A DNA stretch of 64,000 nucleotides from Paenibacillus glucanolyticus NBRC 15330 (lineage in GTDB: Bacteria; Bacillota; Bacilli; Paenibacillales; Paenibacillaceae). A program made the position numbers and the translations under genes. The notes beneath the pieces were generated by a model. It worked only from the letters and a program-made list of their open reading frames with translations. It did not search any database and was not told the DNA's origin. The stretch spans positions 1 through 64,000 of the forward strand of contig NZ_BIMC01000025.1 of assembly GCF_004000885.1 (NCBI RefSeq), in the 5' to 3' direction. Shown here piece by piece: positions 27,182 to 35,392 of this stretch. Each line of letters starts with the position of its first letter. Positions within the stretch are counted from its first letter, which is position 1.

Positions 27182-28003
27182 ATGAATGATCAGAGTATGT
27201 TAAAGACGGGTGCGATAGAGTCTGAAGAGATTGTGCCGGATATCCTTTCTATGCGCACCGTGATGGTGAACATCCAGATGATTGGCCTGCCGAGTTCAGG
27301 TGATTGGGTATTGGTGGACAGCGGCTTGGGTAATTTTGAAGATGCGATTGCAGAGGCAGCAGAAAAAAGGTTCGCTCGTCCGCCTGTCTGTATTGTGCTT
27401 ACGCACGGCCATTTTGACCATGTGGGCAATGTGAAGGCATTGTCGGACCGCTGGGGCGTACCTGTCTACGCTCACCGGAACGAAATGCCGTTCCTGACTG
27501 GAGATGAGGATTATCCTCCAGCAGATCCAAGCGTGGGCGGTGGATTAATGGCCCGTGTCGCCCCGATGTATCCTCATAAAGCGATCGATCTGGGCTCACG
27601 AATTCGTCCATTGCCCCATGATGGCACGCTGCCGAATCTCGCTGATTGGCGGTGGATTCATACACCAGGGCATAGTCCCGGTCATATCTCCCTGTATCGC
27701 GCTACAGACGGCGTTCTTATTGCCGGAGATGCTGTCATTACGGTGAAGCAGGAATCCGCATTAGCTGTCATAAGGCAGGAGAAGGAGCTGCATGGCCCAC
27801 CGATGTACTTTACACCGGACTGGGACCTTGCAAGGGAATCGGTTCGCCGCCTGGCTGAATTAAAACCCCGGATTCTAATAACTGGACACGGCGTGTCGAT
27901 GCACGGGGATGAGATGAGGGATTCGCTGGATCGGCTGGCCCGAGAGTTCAACCACCTTGCCGTTCCCGATCATGGACGATACGTTAATAAAGATATGAAC
28001 TGA
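27182..28003 (+). CDS. Metallo-beta-lactamase-fold hydrolase (YflN/glyoxalase II-like)
   Basis: 273 residues. The metal ligands are visible in LTHGHFDHVGN, HTPGHSPGHISL, AGDAV and the late TGHG. The order is that of glyoxalase II-like MBL hydrolases (YflN group). The substrate is not predictable. The ribosome site is poor (GGGGG about 12 bases upstream of ATG 27182), so ATG 27197 is an alternative start. It stands alone, with a terminator at 28067. Confidence 0.85.
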   Translation: MNDQSMLKTGAIESEEIVPDILSMRTVMVNIQMIGLPSSGDWVLVDSGLGNFEDAIAEAAEKRFARPPVCIVLTHGHFDHVGNVKALSDRWGVPVYAHRNEMPFLTGDEDYPPADPSVGGGLMARVAPMYPHKAIDLGSRIRPLPHDGTLPNLADWRWIHTPGHSPGHISLYRATDGVLIAGDAVITVKQESALAVIRQEKELHGPPMYFTPDWDLARESVRRLAELKPRILITGHGVSMHGDEMRDSLDRLAREFNHLAVPDHGRYVNKDMN

Positions 28004-28066
28004 ATGGGATGGAAATCTATAGGATAGGATTCAGCTTCATGATATGAAATATTAACAGGGTTACGT

Positions 28067-28102
28067 GGACACCGTTGGGACAAGCTCCCTGCGGTGTTTT
28101 GT
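28067..28102 (+). terminator. Rho-independent terminator
   Basis: ACACCG pairs with CGGTGT around a 17-base loop, followed by TTTTGTT, about 65 bases after the metallo-hydrolase stop. Confidence 0.65.
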
Positions 28103-28225
28103 TATAAATACAAGCAAGTGAAGCTCCGTGTTATGATTTCGTATGGAAACGATGAACGAAAATGTGCAAAAATGAAGGTGTCCACAACATATCCGTCATT
28201 TTTTTAATAAAAATTTATTTTTACG

Positions 28226-28253
28226 TGAACCTAGTTAGACCCTCAGGTATCTA
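28226..28253 (+). promoter_or_regulatory. Possible ECF-type promoter
   Basis: TGAACC and TATCTA are 16 bases apart, upstream of the ECF sigma gene. The -35 resembles ECF consensus (TGAAC); the -10 is less typical. Autoregulation is inferred only from position. Confidence 0.35.
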
Positions 28254-28297
28254 AACTTATAGAAAGCAATGTTATGCAGCAGAGGAGGTCTCGCAAT

Positions 28298-28966
28298 GTG
28301 AATAAGAAACCTAATATAGAGCGCGATGTTCAGCTTGCCAAATACGGGGATCGTGAAGCTTTCAGCAGATTGATAAGGGTTTACGAACGCAGCTTATATG
28401 GCTTAGCCCGGATGTACCTGAGACAGGATGAGGATTGTGCGGATGCCGTACAGGAAGCGATCCTCAAATCGTTCAGAGCCATTTCTACCTTGAAGGAGCC
28501 TGCTTATTTCAAAACCTGGCTGTGCCGCATCCTTATACATGAATGCCTTCAATTGCTGCGCTCCCAGAAGCGGCTGCGAACGGCTGAAACCACGATTAAG
28601 GACGTTGATGCCCTTCCGTATGAAGCGATTGAGCTTAAGGAAGCTGTGGCGCATCTGGAAGACGATTTACGCAAGGTCATTCAGCTTCACTATTACAGGG
28701 ATATGCCGATTCGGCATATCGCCAAAATCGTAGGAGTACCGGAAGGTACGGTGAAATCCCGGCTGCATCGGGCTCGCGGCATTTTGGCGAGCAGACTGGA
28801 TCCCTCTTCTGAAAGGAACGTGAACCATGACCCGATATTAGGTAAGGAGTTTAGTCTGTATGACTTTGCTCCTATCCCCAATAGGGTCAGCGCGCGGACG
28901 GTTCAGACATTCTCCATGCCGATGAGAAATGTGGGGAATGTTAGGGCAACAGCAATAGCTGCGTAG
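28298..28966 (+). CDS. ECF-family RNA polymerase sigma factor without an adjacent anti-sigma gene
   Basis: 222 residues from GTG 28298 (GAGGAGGT nine bases upstream). Sigma region 2 spans about 20-85 (DCADAVQEAILKSFR) and region 4 about 115-165 (MPIRHIAKIVGVPEGTVKSR), as in SigV/SigW-type factors. After region 4 there is an extra tail of about 45 residues with no domain I recognise. Usually an anti-sigma gene overlaps the sigma stop; here no such gene follows, so activity may be controlled by the tail or by transcription only. Confidence 0.88.
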   Translation: MNKKPNIERDVQLAKYGDREAFSRLIRVYERSLYGLARMYLRQDEDCADAVQEAILKSFRAISTLKEPAYFKTWLCRILIHECLQLLRSQKRLRTAETTIKDVDALPYEAIELKEAVAHLEDDLRKVIQLHYYRDMPIRHIAKIVGVPEGTVKSRLHRARGILASRLDPSSERNVNHDPILGKEFSLYDFAPIPNRVSARTVQTFSMPMRNVGNVRATAIAA

Positions 28967-29276
28967 TCGATATGAACAAGCAGTAAAAGCGAAGTATGAA
29001 CTATTGTATGTTCGGCAGGCTGTGGTCTGCGTGATTCCACTATGAAATTTAGGAGATGTTATGATGTCGGTGTGTGTTCTTAACTAACCAAACTTTATAG
29101 ACTCTTGACTTGTGCATTTTATTGAAAAAAAGCCCGCTTGATGCGAGGTTTATTTTGCTGTGGCGCAAGGAATGGAGTCAACCTGGTTAAGAACACAACA
29201 ACCCATCCATTATATATTGACTGTACATAGCTGTGCGATTGGCGCGGCTCCCCGCATAAGGGACAGGAGGTGGACG
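28967..29276. other. Intergenic region without recognisable content
   Basis: No open frame with a ribosome site, no clear terminator and no known RNA motif. A weak GCCCGC/GCGAGG hairpin lies near 29133. Promoters for the next gene must lie here, but no convincing -35/-10 pair stands out. Confidence 0.4.
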
Positions 29277-30560
29277 ATGGTTCATGGACTTCTGTCCTTT
29301 TGTTCGTTTACTGAAGAAGCGTGTATGGGATCGCGTGTGTTCTTTTTCCAGGGTAAAGGCAAGTCCATTCTCAAGGAAAAGAGCGTGATTCACGTGATCA
29401 ATTATATAGAGGCTGTACAATCAAGAGTTCGCCTGCAGGAAGGTCCACAGGTAATTGAACAGCTGCTGATAGCGAGTTATATGCGGCCCGGTATTTCCAC
29501 CAAAGAGCTGGCCCGGCACACTTATCTCCCTGTACCCGTTGCCGCAGCGATCAAGAAGGAGTTTATGAAGGCAGGAGTTTTGGTCCAGGAGCGAGGTGTG
29601 CGCTGCACCCATTCAGGGAAGCTGTATGTTGAGCATGAGCTTGGATACGGCGGCTTGGATCAGGAGCTGTATCGGAGCCTTATGGCAGAGGAGAACGATT
29701 GGCAGACGGAGCTTTCGGATGTGCTGACAAGGCTCACGGAAATTCTTGAGCTGCGACCGCAGGTTGATGTTCAGATTGATCAGTCCCAATGCACGGTGGA
29801 AACCAGTCTGCGAAGGGCTGTTCTGTGTCTGAGGGAGCATAGTCTGATCGGTAAGAACATTATGTGTGTTGGAGACGACGATCTTGTGAGCATCTCGCTC
29901 GGTCTGTTGCTTAAACGTCTGTTCCCGAACATGAAGGGTCAAAGAGCGGGTATAACCGTAATCGATATCGATGAGCGATTTCTGCAATTTATAAGCGGCA
30001 TGGCTAAGAGAGAGGACTTATCGATTGCCTGTCGACGTATCGATCTCAGACAGCCACTACCCAGGGAATGGAGTGGACAGTATGATTGTTTCTTCACAGA
30101 CCCACCATACACGCTTCAAGGGATGATCCTGTTCTTGTCCCGGGGGATTCAAACGTTGAAAAAAGTAAAGGGAAACCCCATCTTTCTGTCCTTCGCGCAT
30201 AAGTCTCCTGATGTTACGTTATCCATGCAGCGCGAATTTGTCCGGATGGGCTTGTCGGTGAAACAAGTGCTGCTTCATTTCAATCAGTATATCGGAGCGC
30301 AGATGATCGGGAACAGCGGGCAAATGATTGTACTGAAAACAACGGAATTAACAGCGCCGCATATTACGGATTTTTTTGAAGATGAGCTCTATACAGGCGA
30401 GGTGAGGCGAACGGTCCGCACCTACAGATGCATTCAATGCGGCGGCGTGCTGCAGGTGGGCATCCAGGGCGATTTCCCCACGATTGAGGAGTTGAAGAAC
30501 CAGGGCTGCCCGATATGTGCCAGCCATACGTTTGCCTGGCTCGCGAAGCGAACGATCTGA
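29277..30560 (+). CDS. bpsA: N4-bis(aminopropyl)spermidine synthase-family protein (BpsA-like)
   Basis: About 427 residues from ATG 29277 with AGGAGG six bases upstream; GTG 29385 is an alternative and would begin closer to the conserved part. An N-terminal winged-helix-like region (RPGISTKELARHTYLPVPVAAAIKKE) precedes an aminopropyltransferase domain with CVGDDDL (about 197-203), a DIDER acidic strand and TDPPYT (about 274-279). The C-terminus has CIQCGG and CPIC, a likely zinc pair. BpsA of thermophilic archaea adds aminopropyl groups to spermidine to make branched polyamines that bind nucleic acids. Function in this mesophile is inferred from family only. Topoisomerase III follows 62 bases later. 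Confidence 0.75.
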   Translation: MVHGLLSFCSFTEEACMGSRVFFFQGKGKSILKEKSVIHVINYIEAVQSRVRLQEGPQVIEQLLIASYMRPGISTKELARHTYLPVPVAAAIKKEFMKAGVLVQERGVRCTHSGKLYVEHELGYGGLDQELYRSLMAEENDWQTELSDVLTRLTEILELRPQVDVQIDQSQCTVETSLRRAVLCLREHSLIGKNIMCVGDDDLVSISLGLLLKRLFPNMKGQRAGITVIDIDERFLQFISGMAKREDLSIACRRIDLRQPLPREWSGQYDCFFTDPPYTLQGMILFLSRGIQTLKKVKGNPIFLSFAHKSPDVTLSMQREFVRMGLSVKQVLLHFNQYIGAQMIGNSGQMIVLKTTELTAPHITDFFEDELYTGEVRRTVRTYRCIQCGGVLQVGIQGDFPTIEELKNQGCPICASHTFAWLAKRTI

Positions 30561-30622
30561 TTCATTTTTGTGGAAATAAACGAAGGGAGGTTATAATAAG
30601 GGAACAGAGGAAGGGGAGGGCT

Positions 30623-32758
30623 ATGAAAGTATTAGTATTGGCTGAGAAGCCGTCCGTCGCGAAGGAAATTGCCAGAGTGATGGGCAGCCGAGAGAAGCAG
30701 AAGAATTATTTTGAAGGACCGAAATATATTGTGACCTGGGCGCTTGGGCATTTGGTCGGTCTTGCAGAACCCGAGGATTATGATAAGAAATATCAGACCT
30801 GGGTGCTGGAGGATTTGCCGATCCTGCCGGATAACACCAGGCTTAAAGTGCTTAAGGAAACCAGCCACCAGTTCAAGACGGTGCAGCATCTGATGAAGCG
30901 CCAGGATGTCGGGGAGATGATCATTGCTACCGATGCCGCCCGCGAAGGGGAACTGCTTGCACGCTGGATTCTGAAAATGGCGAAGTGGAACAAGCCGTTC
31001 AAGCGGTTATGGATTTCTTCCCAAACCGATAAGGCAATCAAGGAAGGGTTCGCATCGCTAAAGCCTGGACAGCAGTTTGATCGACTGTATGAGTCCGCAC
31101 GCTGCCGGGCGGAAGCCGATTGGATGGTTGGCCTTAATGTGACGCGTGCGCTTACGACCAAATTCAATGCTCAGCTATCGGCCGGCCGGGTTCAGACGCC
31201 AACGCTCGGAATGATCATGGATCGTGAGAAGGAGATTGTCCATTTCCGCTCCCAAGAGTATGAGACACTGCAGGCCGATCTGGGAAGCTTCGAGGTTTCG
31301 TGGCGTCCGGCGGGCGGAGACGGTCGTCTGTTTGAGAAGGATAAGGCCGCGAAGCTGAAGTCGAAGCTGGAAGGCAGCACCGGGAAAATCACCAGCGTGA
31401 AGAAGAGCGAGAAAAACGAGCCGCATCCGCTGGCTTACGATTTGACCGAACTGCAGCGGGATGCCAACCGCAGGTTCGGGTTCTCGGCCAAGCAGACCTC
31501 GAATGTGCTGCAGCGCCTGTATGAACAGCATAAGCTGGTCACTTACCCGCGTACGGACAGCCGCTATCTGACATCCGATATGGTGGGGACGTTGAAGGAG
31601 AGATTGTCGAGCATTGCGATAGGACCTTATGCATCCCTTGCACGTCCATTGCTGCGCAAAAATATATCGCCAGGCAAACGGGTCGTGGATGATAGCAAGG
31701 TAACGGACCATCATGCAATCATTCCAACCGAGCAAACCGTGCTGCTTAACCAGTTATCTGTTGATGAGCGGAAGCTGTACGATCTCATCGTTCGCCGCTT
31801 CATCAGCCTATTCTATCCTCCTGCCCGGTACGATAACGTATCGGTAACCGTGCAGATTGAAGGGGAGCTGCTCTACGCGAAAGGGACAACGATCAAGGAC
31901 AGCGGATGGCGTGAGGTCTATGGCGGCGATTATGATGATGACGGCGATGATGAGCCTGAGGATGCTCAGGGTGCCTCCTCAGGCAAACTCCTGCCTGAAC
32001 TGAAGGAAGGAGAGACGGTGAAGGAGGTCCGCTGCGTGCTGAAACCGGGACGGACACAGCCGCCCAAACGCTACAACGAGGCGGCACTGCTCTCACAGAT
32101 GGAGAAGCACGGTCTTGGAACACCTGCGACCCGGGCGGACATCATTGAGAAGCTGGTCAGCTCCGACACCATCGAACGCCAGGGGCAATCTCTGCATCCG
32201 ACAGGTAAAGGCAAGCAGCTGATTGAGCTTGTCGCTCCAGAGCTGAGAACACCGGAGCTTACGGCACGCTGGGAGGCTGAGCTGGAGCGGATCGCGAAGG
32301 GGCAAGGCAAGCCGGAGCCGTTCCTGCGCGGCATTCGGGACATGACCAAGAAACTGGTCACCGACGTTAAGGGAAGCGACGCGGAATATAAGCCGCATAA
32401 TGTCTCGAACAGCCACTGTCCGGACTGCGGTACAAGGCTGCTGGAGAAGAAGACCAAGCGCGGCATGCTGCTGGTTTGCCCGAGCGAAGATTGCGGTTAT
32501 AAGCGTTCCGGTGAGAAACGTCTGTCAAACCGTCGCTGCCCGCAGTGCCATAAGAAGATGGAGATGAAAGAAGGCAAGGCGGGAATGTTTGTGCAGTGCC
32601 TTGGCTGCGGCATTACCGAAACGCTGAAGCAGGACGCCAAGCATGTGAACAAACGGGAGGAACGGAAGCTCGTGCAGCAATTCAGCAAACAGGAGTCGAT
32701 CGGTTCGAATCTGGGCGACCTGTTGAAAGCAGCTCTTGAACAGAAGGGCAAGGAGTAG
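30623..32758 (+). CDS. topB: DNA topoisomerase III
   Basis: 711 residues from ATG 30623 (MKVLVLAEKPSVAKEIARVMG) behind AGGGGAGGG. An N-terminal TOPRIM domain (DAAREGE) leads to the type IA core with active-site Tyr in VTYPRTDSRYL. The C-terminus carries two zinc ribbons, CPDCGTRLLEKK...CPSEDCG and CPQCHKKMEM...CLGCG. It passes single DNA strands to decatenate replication and recombination intermediates. There is an Asp/Glu-rich insertion near residue 435 (YDDDGDDEPED). It probably shares a transcript with the upstream polyamine gene. Confidence 0.95.
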   Translation: MKVLVLAEKPSVAKEIARVMGSREKQKNYFEGPKYIVTWALGHLVGLAEPEDYDKKYQTWVLEDLPILPDNTRLKVLKETSHQFKTVQHLMKRQDVGEMIIATDAAREGELLARWILKMAKWNKPFKRLWISSQTDKAIKEGFASLKPGQQFDRLYESARCRAEADWMVGLNVTRALTTKFNAQLSAGRVQTPTLGMIMDREKEIVHFRSQEYETLQADLGSFEVSWRPAGGDGRLFEKDKAAKLKSKLEGSTGKITSVKKSEKNEPHPLAYDLTELQRDANRRFGFSAKQTSNVLQRLYEQHKLVTYPRTDSRYLTSDMVGTLKERLSSIAIGPYASLARPLLRKNISPGKRVVDDSKVTDHHAIIPTEQTVLLNQLSVDERKLYDLIVRRFISLFYPPARYDNVSVTVQIEGELLYAKGTTIKDSGWREVYGGDYDDDGDDEPEDAQGASSGKLLPELKEGETVKEVRCVLKPGRTQPPKRYNEAALLSQMEKHGLGTPATRADIIEKLVSSDTIERQGQSLHPTGKGKQLIELVAPELRTPELTARWEAELERIAKGQGKPEPFLRGIRDMTKKLVTDVKGSDAEYKPHNVSNSHCPDCGTRLLEKKTKRGMLLVCPSEDCGYKRSGEKRLSNRRCPQCHKKMEMKEGKAGMFVQCLGCGITETLKQDAKHVNKREERKLVQQFSKQESIGSNLGDLLKAALEQKGKE

Positions 32759-32861
32759 TCGACTGTTTATGAGACCTCAGATGCTCGAAATGCTTTTTTC
32801 TTGTCGCTGTTAGCATAACCTCCGGCGCAATGGCCCATTCTACGGACAGGAGGTGATTTGC

Positions 32862-32999
32862 ATGCCGAATCATAAAGCGAGAAAAACCGAAAATCAGCAG
32901 AACAAATCAAGCATTCTTGAGGAGAGTAAAACCCTCAAACCGAAAAAGGCTGCAGACTATGTTCCAAGCCTGAACGAAATACCCAAGAATGAATCTTGA
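32862..32999 (+). CDS. Small hydrophilic protein, 45 residues
   Basis: An ATG at 32862 preceded by a strong site GGAGGTGA, encoding 45 residues rich in Lys, Asn, Glu and Ser (begins MPNHKARKTENQQNKSS, ends NEIPKNES). There is no hydrophobic segment and no Cys. I do not recognise a family; small basic-acidic proteins of this kind are common in spore formers. The excellent ribosome site and clean stop are the reasons for calling it. Confidence 0.6.
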   Translation: MPNHKARKTENQQNKSSILEESKTLKPKKAADYVPSLNEIPKNES

Positions 33000-33129
33000 G
33001 CTTTGTCGAATGATTCGATGATCTTAGTTGTCATTGTGCTGGGCATCGGGGAGTCGGTTCTTGCCGGCAAACCGGTGTCCTCGTGATGGCATTCGCGAAT
33101 GAGCGGCGGCAGGGCTCATTAGCCGGGCA

Positions 33130-33158
33130 TTGTCTTCATTAGCCTGCGGTTTTATAAT
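33130..33158 (+). promoter_or_regulatory. Sigma-A-type promoter
   Basis: TTGTCT, 17-bp spacer, TATAAT, upstream of the DUF1294 gene (start 33223). Confidence 0.6.
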
Positions 33159-33222
33159 GATGGTAGAACTAATGGCTGATTGAGCAGCATCGATCAGTTG
33201 AAATGGGGGTGCGTGAGCCAAC

Positions 33223-33486
33223 GTGAGACCTGCACTGATCGTTTGGTTTATTTTTATCAATGCGGTAGCCTATCTGGTCATGTCCGAGGATAAGCGGCGT
33301 GCCCGGTTGGGACGGGATCGTGTTCCGGAGAAAACGCTCTTTCTGCTGGCTGCAATTGGCGGTGCCTTGGGCGTATGGATTGCGATGTACCGCAAACGTC
33401 ACAAGACACGGCATTTATCTTTTAAAATCGGAGTACCGCTGTTATTAATCGTGAACGTTGCGCTGTACACGTACTTCTGGGGTTGA
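33223..33486 (+). CDS. DUF1294 membrane protein
   Basis: 87 residues with a GTG start and GGGGGTG upstream. Three hydrophobic stretches surround a conserved basic loop (SEDKRRARLGRDRVPEKTL, then MYRKRHKTRHLSFKIG). This Arg/Lys pattern and the Gly-rich helix AAIGGALGVWIAM define the DUF1294 family, whose function is unknown. It has its own promoter at 33130. Confidence 0.88.
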   Translation: MRPALIVWFIFINAVAYLVMSEDKRRARLGRDRVPEKTLFLLAAIGGALGVWIAMYRKRHKTRHLSFKIGVPLLLIVNVALYTYFWG

Positions 33487-33615
33487 AGTCGGATTAGCCT
33501 GGGTTTTTACATAAGGGGACAGCCGAACAGCAAGTCAGTTAGCTCGTTTCATAGGGGTATGAAGTTGTTTAATAATAAGTAGTAGGTCTTTTAACAACAG
33601 AAAGAGGTGGCCTGT

Positions 33616-34050
33616 ATGCTTTTTACTAAAATTCTTCTAGCTTACGACGGCTCCAAGGCAGCAAATAAAGCACTCGGACGTGCGGTTGAACTTGCGAAGG
33701 TAACGCCGGGAGCTACGCTGGATGTCATTCATGCTTACGATTTTCCGCGTTTTTTCGTTGGGGAAGGGCTAGCTCCGATTCCAGCTTCACTCAATAAAGA
33801 TGTTTATGATCTTGCCGTGCAGACGACTGAGGAGATCCGCGAGCGGATTGAGAATTCTGGCGTGCCTGGTCAAGTGGAGATGATTCAGGGTCCACCGGCT
33901 GAAGTTATTCTGGAGTATGCAGATCAGAACGGCAGTGACCTGATTGTTATCGGCAGCCGCGGTCTTGGCGGTATTCGCGAGTTTGTGCTCGGGAGTGTCA
34001 GCCATAACGTGGTGCAGCATGCAACGGTTCCGGTATTGGTCGTGAAATAA
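33616..34050 (+). CDS. Universal stress protein (UspA family)
   Basis: 144 residues from ATG 33616 with AGAGGTGG upstream. It starts FTKILLAYDGSKAANKAL, and the ATP-binding end GSRGLGGIREFVLGSVSHNV follows the G-2x-G-9x-G-(S/T) pattern. Such proteins bind ATP and support survival under stress. It is monocistronic with a clear terminator. Confidence 0.92.
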   Translation: MLFTKILLAYDGSKAANKALGRAVELAKVTPGATLDVIHAYDFPRFFVGEGLAPIPASLNKDVYDLAVQTTEEIRERIENSGVPGQVEMIQGPPAEVILEYADQNGSDLIVIGSRGLGGIREFVLGSVSHNVVQHATVPVLVVK

Positions 34051-34057
34051 TGTTGTT

Positions 34058-34084
34058 GGGGACGCTGAGAGCGTCCCTTTTTTA
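34058..34084 (+). terminator. Rho-independent terminator of the usp gene
   Basis: GGGACGCT-GAG-nearby AGCGTCCC, a perfect 8-bp stem, followed by a T run. Confidence 0.92.
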
Positions 34085-34217
34085 ATAAAGATAAGACAGT
34101 ATAAACGTCAGAGGCTTTCCATTCTTATCTCGCAAGATAAACTCCCCCCAGATGTCGGATGATAAGATTTCGACACTCGCCCCCATCTTTCGTGTAAGTA
34201 ACTACAATTAAAGAGCA

Positions 34218-34478
34218 GAATACGGTCTTATTTTATTCTGCGATAATACTAATCCCTTACCCTCAATGCAGCAGCAAAAAAATCTCCATTGAATATGCTC
34301 CAGCGGAGCGGACGAATCGTTGATGGAGAAGCGAAGCGTTCGCCTTTAAACACGGGAAACATCCCTATATTGTTTAATCCAGTTTCCCGTGTTTAACAGC
34401 GATTGGAATTACGATGCGTCAGCACAGCGCTGCATCGCGCACAATGTTGAGCGTGCCCTAACGGCTAATAACCGTTAG
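34218..34478. other. Cluster of consecutive stem-loops upstream of the purine operon
   Basis: Hairpins: GCAGAATA/TATTCTGC (34218-34244); GCTCC/GGAGC inside TCCAT/ATGGA (about 34286-34327); a 15-bp perfect arm pair beginning AACACGGGAAAC (34346-34360 with 34382-34396); CGATGC/GCATCG (34412-34437); CTAACGG/CCGTTAG (34458-34478). None has a T run and no gene is present. The function is unknown. The 34085-34500 interval holds nothing else I recognise. Confidence 0.5.
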
Positions 34479-34504
34479 CTGTCTTCATTGCTCACTCGCT
34501 AGAT

Positions 34505-34540
34505 ACGAACATTATTTTTTATGCAAATCTGATTGTTCGT
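34505..34540 (+). promoter_or_regulatory. PurR operator (paired PurBoxes)
   Basis: ACGAACATTA (34505 on) and the inverted GATTGTTCGT (34531-34540) are two PurBox-like sites facing each other, just upstream of the -35. In Bacillus, PurR binds such pairs and is released by PRPP. Together with the pur genes this is a confident assignment. Confidence 0.8.
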
Positions 34541-34547
34541 GTTTAGG

Positions 34548-34576
34548 TTGACACTGGGTGTCAGAAATTGATAAAC
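34548..34576 (+). promoter_or_regulatory. Promoter of the purine operon
   Basis: -35 TTGACA at 34548-34553, then 17 bases, then a weaker -10 (ATAAAC at 34571-34576, or GATAAA one base earlier). It lies between the PurR boxes and the riboswitch. Confidence 0.7.
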
Positions 34577-34632
34577 TGAGGATGTTGAGGTTCAAAATAA
34601 CTTATGAAGCGTGATTGATGAAATTTAATATT

Positions 34633-34701
34633 TCTCGTATAAAACCGGGGATATGGCCCGGAAGTCTCTACCCGAAAACCGTAAATTTTCGGACTACGAG
34701 G
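34633..34701 (+). ncRNA. Purine riboswitch aptamer, guanine-type
   Basis: P1 is CTCGTA (34634-34639) with TACGAG (34695-34700). The core has the conserved ATATGGCCC, TCTCTACCC and CCGTAAA segments and two kissing loops. The base that decides specificity is C (34694, in GGACTACGAG), so it should bind guanine or hypoxanthine rather than adenine. Ligand binding should favour the terminator at 34810. Confidence 0.95.
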
Positions 34702-34809
34702 GAATACAAACGGTGCGGCAACAACGGGGATTGACTTCATGTTTGCCTCTTTGGCGGCGGATGCGCATGACTCTTCTGCTTGTAGCAGCAGCGTTCGTAA
34801 TCCTTGTAT

Positions 34810-34857
34810 GTCCGAGACCTGCACAGATTTTGTGTTTACGGGATCGGACTTTTTTTT
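34810..34857 (+). terminator. Riboswitch-controlled terminator before purE
   Basis: GTCCGAGACC pairs with GGGATCGGAC (one mismatch), followed by eight T. The competing antiterminator is visible: GTCCGA (34810-34815) can pair with TCGGAC (34689-34694) in the aptamer, and TTGTAT (34804-34809) with ATACAA (34704-34709). Confidence 0.88.
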
Positions 34858-34906
34858 CAGTGGTCAGCAACGAATTGTCGAATTTCGATGAAAGCGGGGG
34901 TAACTC

Positions 34907-35392
34907 ATGTCAGCACAAGTAGGAGTTATTATGGGAAGCAAATCGGATTGGGATACGATGTCCCATGCATGCGAGGTGTTAGACGAGCTTGAAATTCCGT
35001 ATGAGAAAAAAGTCGTATCTGCTCACCGCACACCGGACCTGATGTTCCGTTATGCCGAGGAAGCGGAGGGCCGGGGGCTTCGCGTCATTATCGCCGGAGC
35101 TGGTGGAGCCGCGCACCTGCCTGGCATGGTTGCATCAAAGACGGTATTGCCGGTCATCGGCGTTCCGGTTAAATCCAAAGCGCTGAAGGGTCTGGATTCA
35201 TTGCTGTCGATCGTACAGATGCCAGGGGGCATTCCGGTAGCCACCGTAGCCATCGGAAAAGCGGGGGCCACTAACGCTGGACTTCTCGCAGCTCAAATAC
35301 TGGGTACTTCGGATGCAGGGATTCGTGAAAGAGTGCAGGCGCGTCGTGACCGAATTCGTGACGAAGTGCTGGAAAGCAGCAATAACATATGA
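34907..35392 (+). CDS. purE: N5-carboxyaminoimidazole ribonucleotide mutase
   Basis: 161 residues with GGGGG before the ATG. The motifs MGSKSDWDTM, SAHRTPD and GAGGAAHLPGM are those of class I PurE, which moves the carboxyl group of N5-CAIR to give CAIR. The presence of purK next to it fits class I. It is the first gene of the operon, behind the guanine riboswitch, and overlaps purK by four bases. Confidence 0.97.
   Translation: MSAQVGVIMGSKSDWDTMSHACEVLDELEIPYEKKVVSAHRTPDLMFRYAEEAEGRGLRVIIAGAGGAAHLPGMVASKTVLPVIGVPVKSKALKGLDSLLSIVQMPGGIPVATVAIGKAGATNAGLLAAQILGTSDAGIRERVQARRDRIRDEVLESSNNI

Noticed and set aside
34653..34992. Small frames over the purine leader
   Set aside because: They overlap the riboswitch and its terminator and have no ribosome sites.
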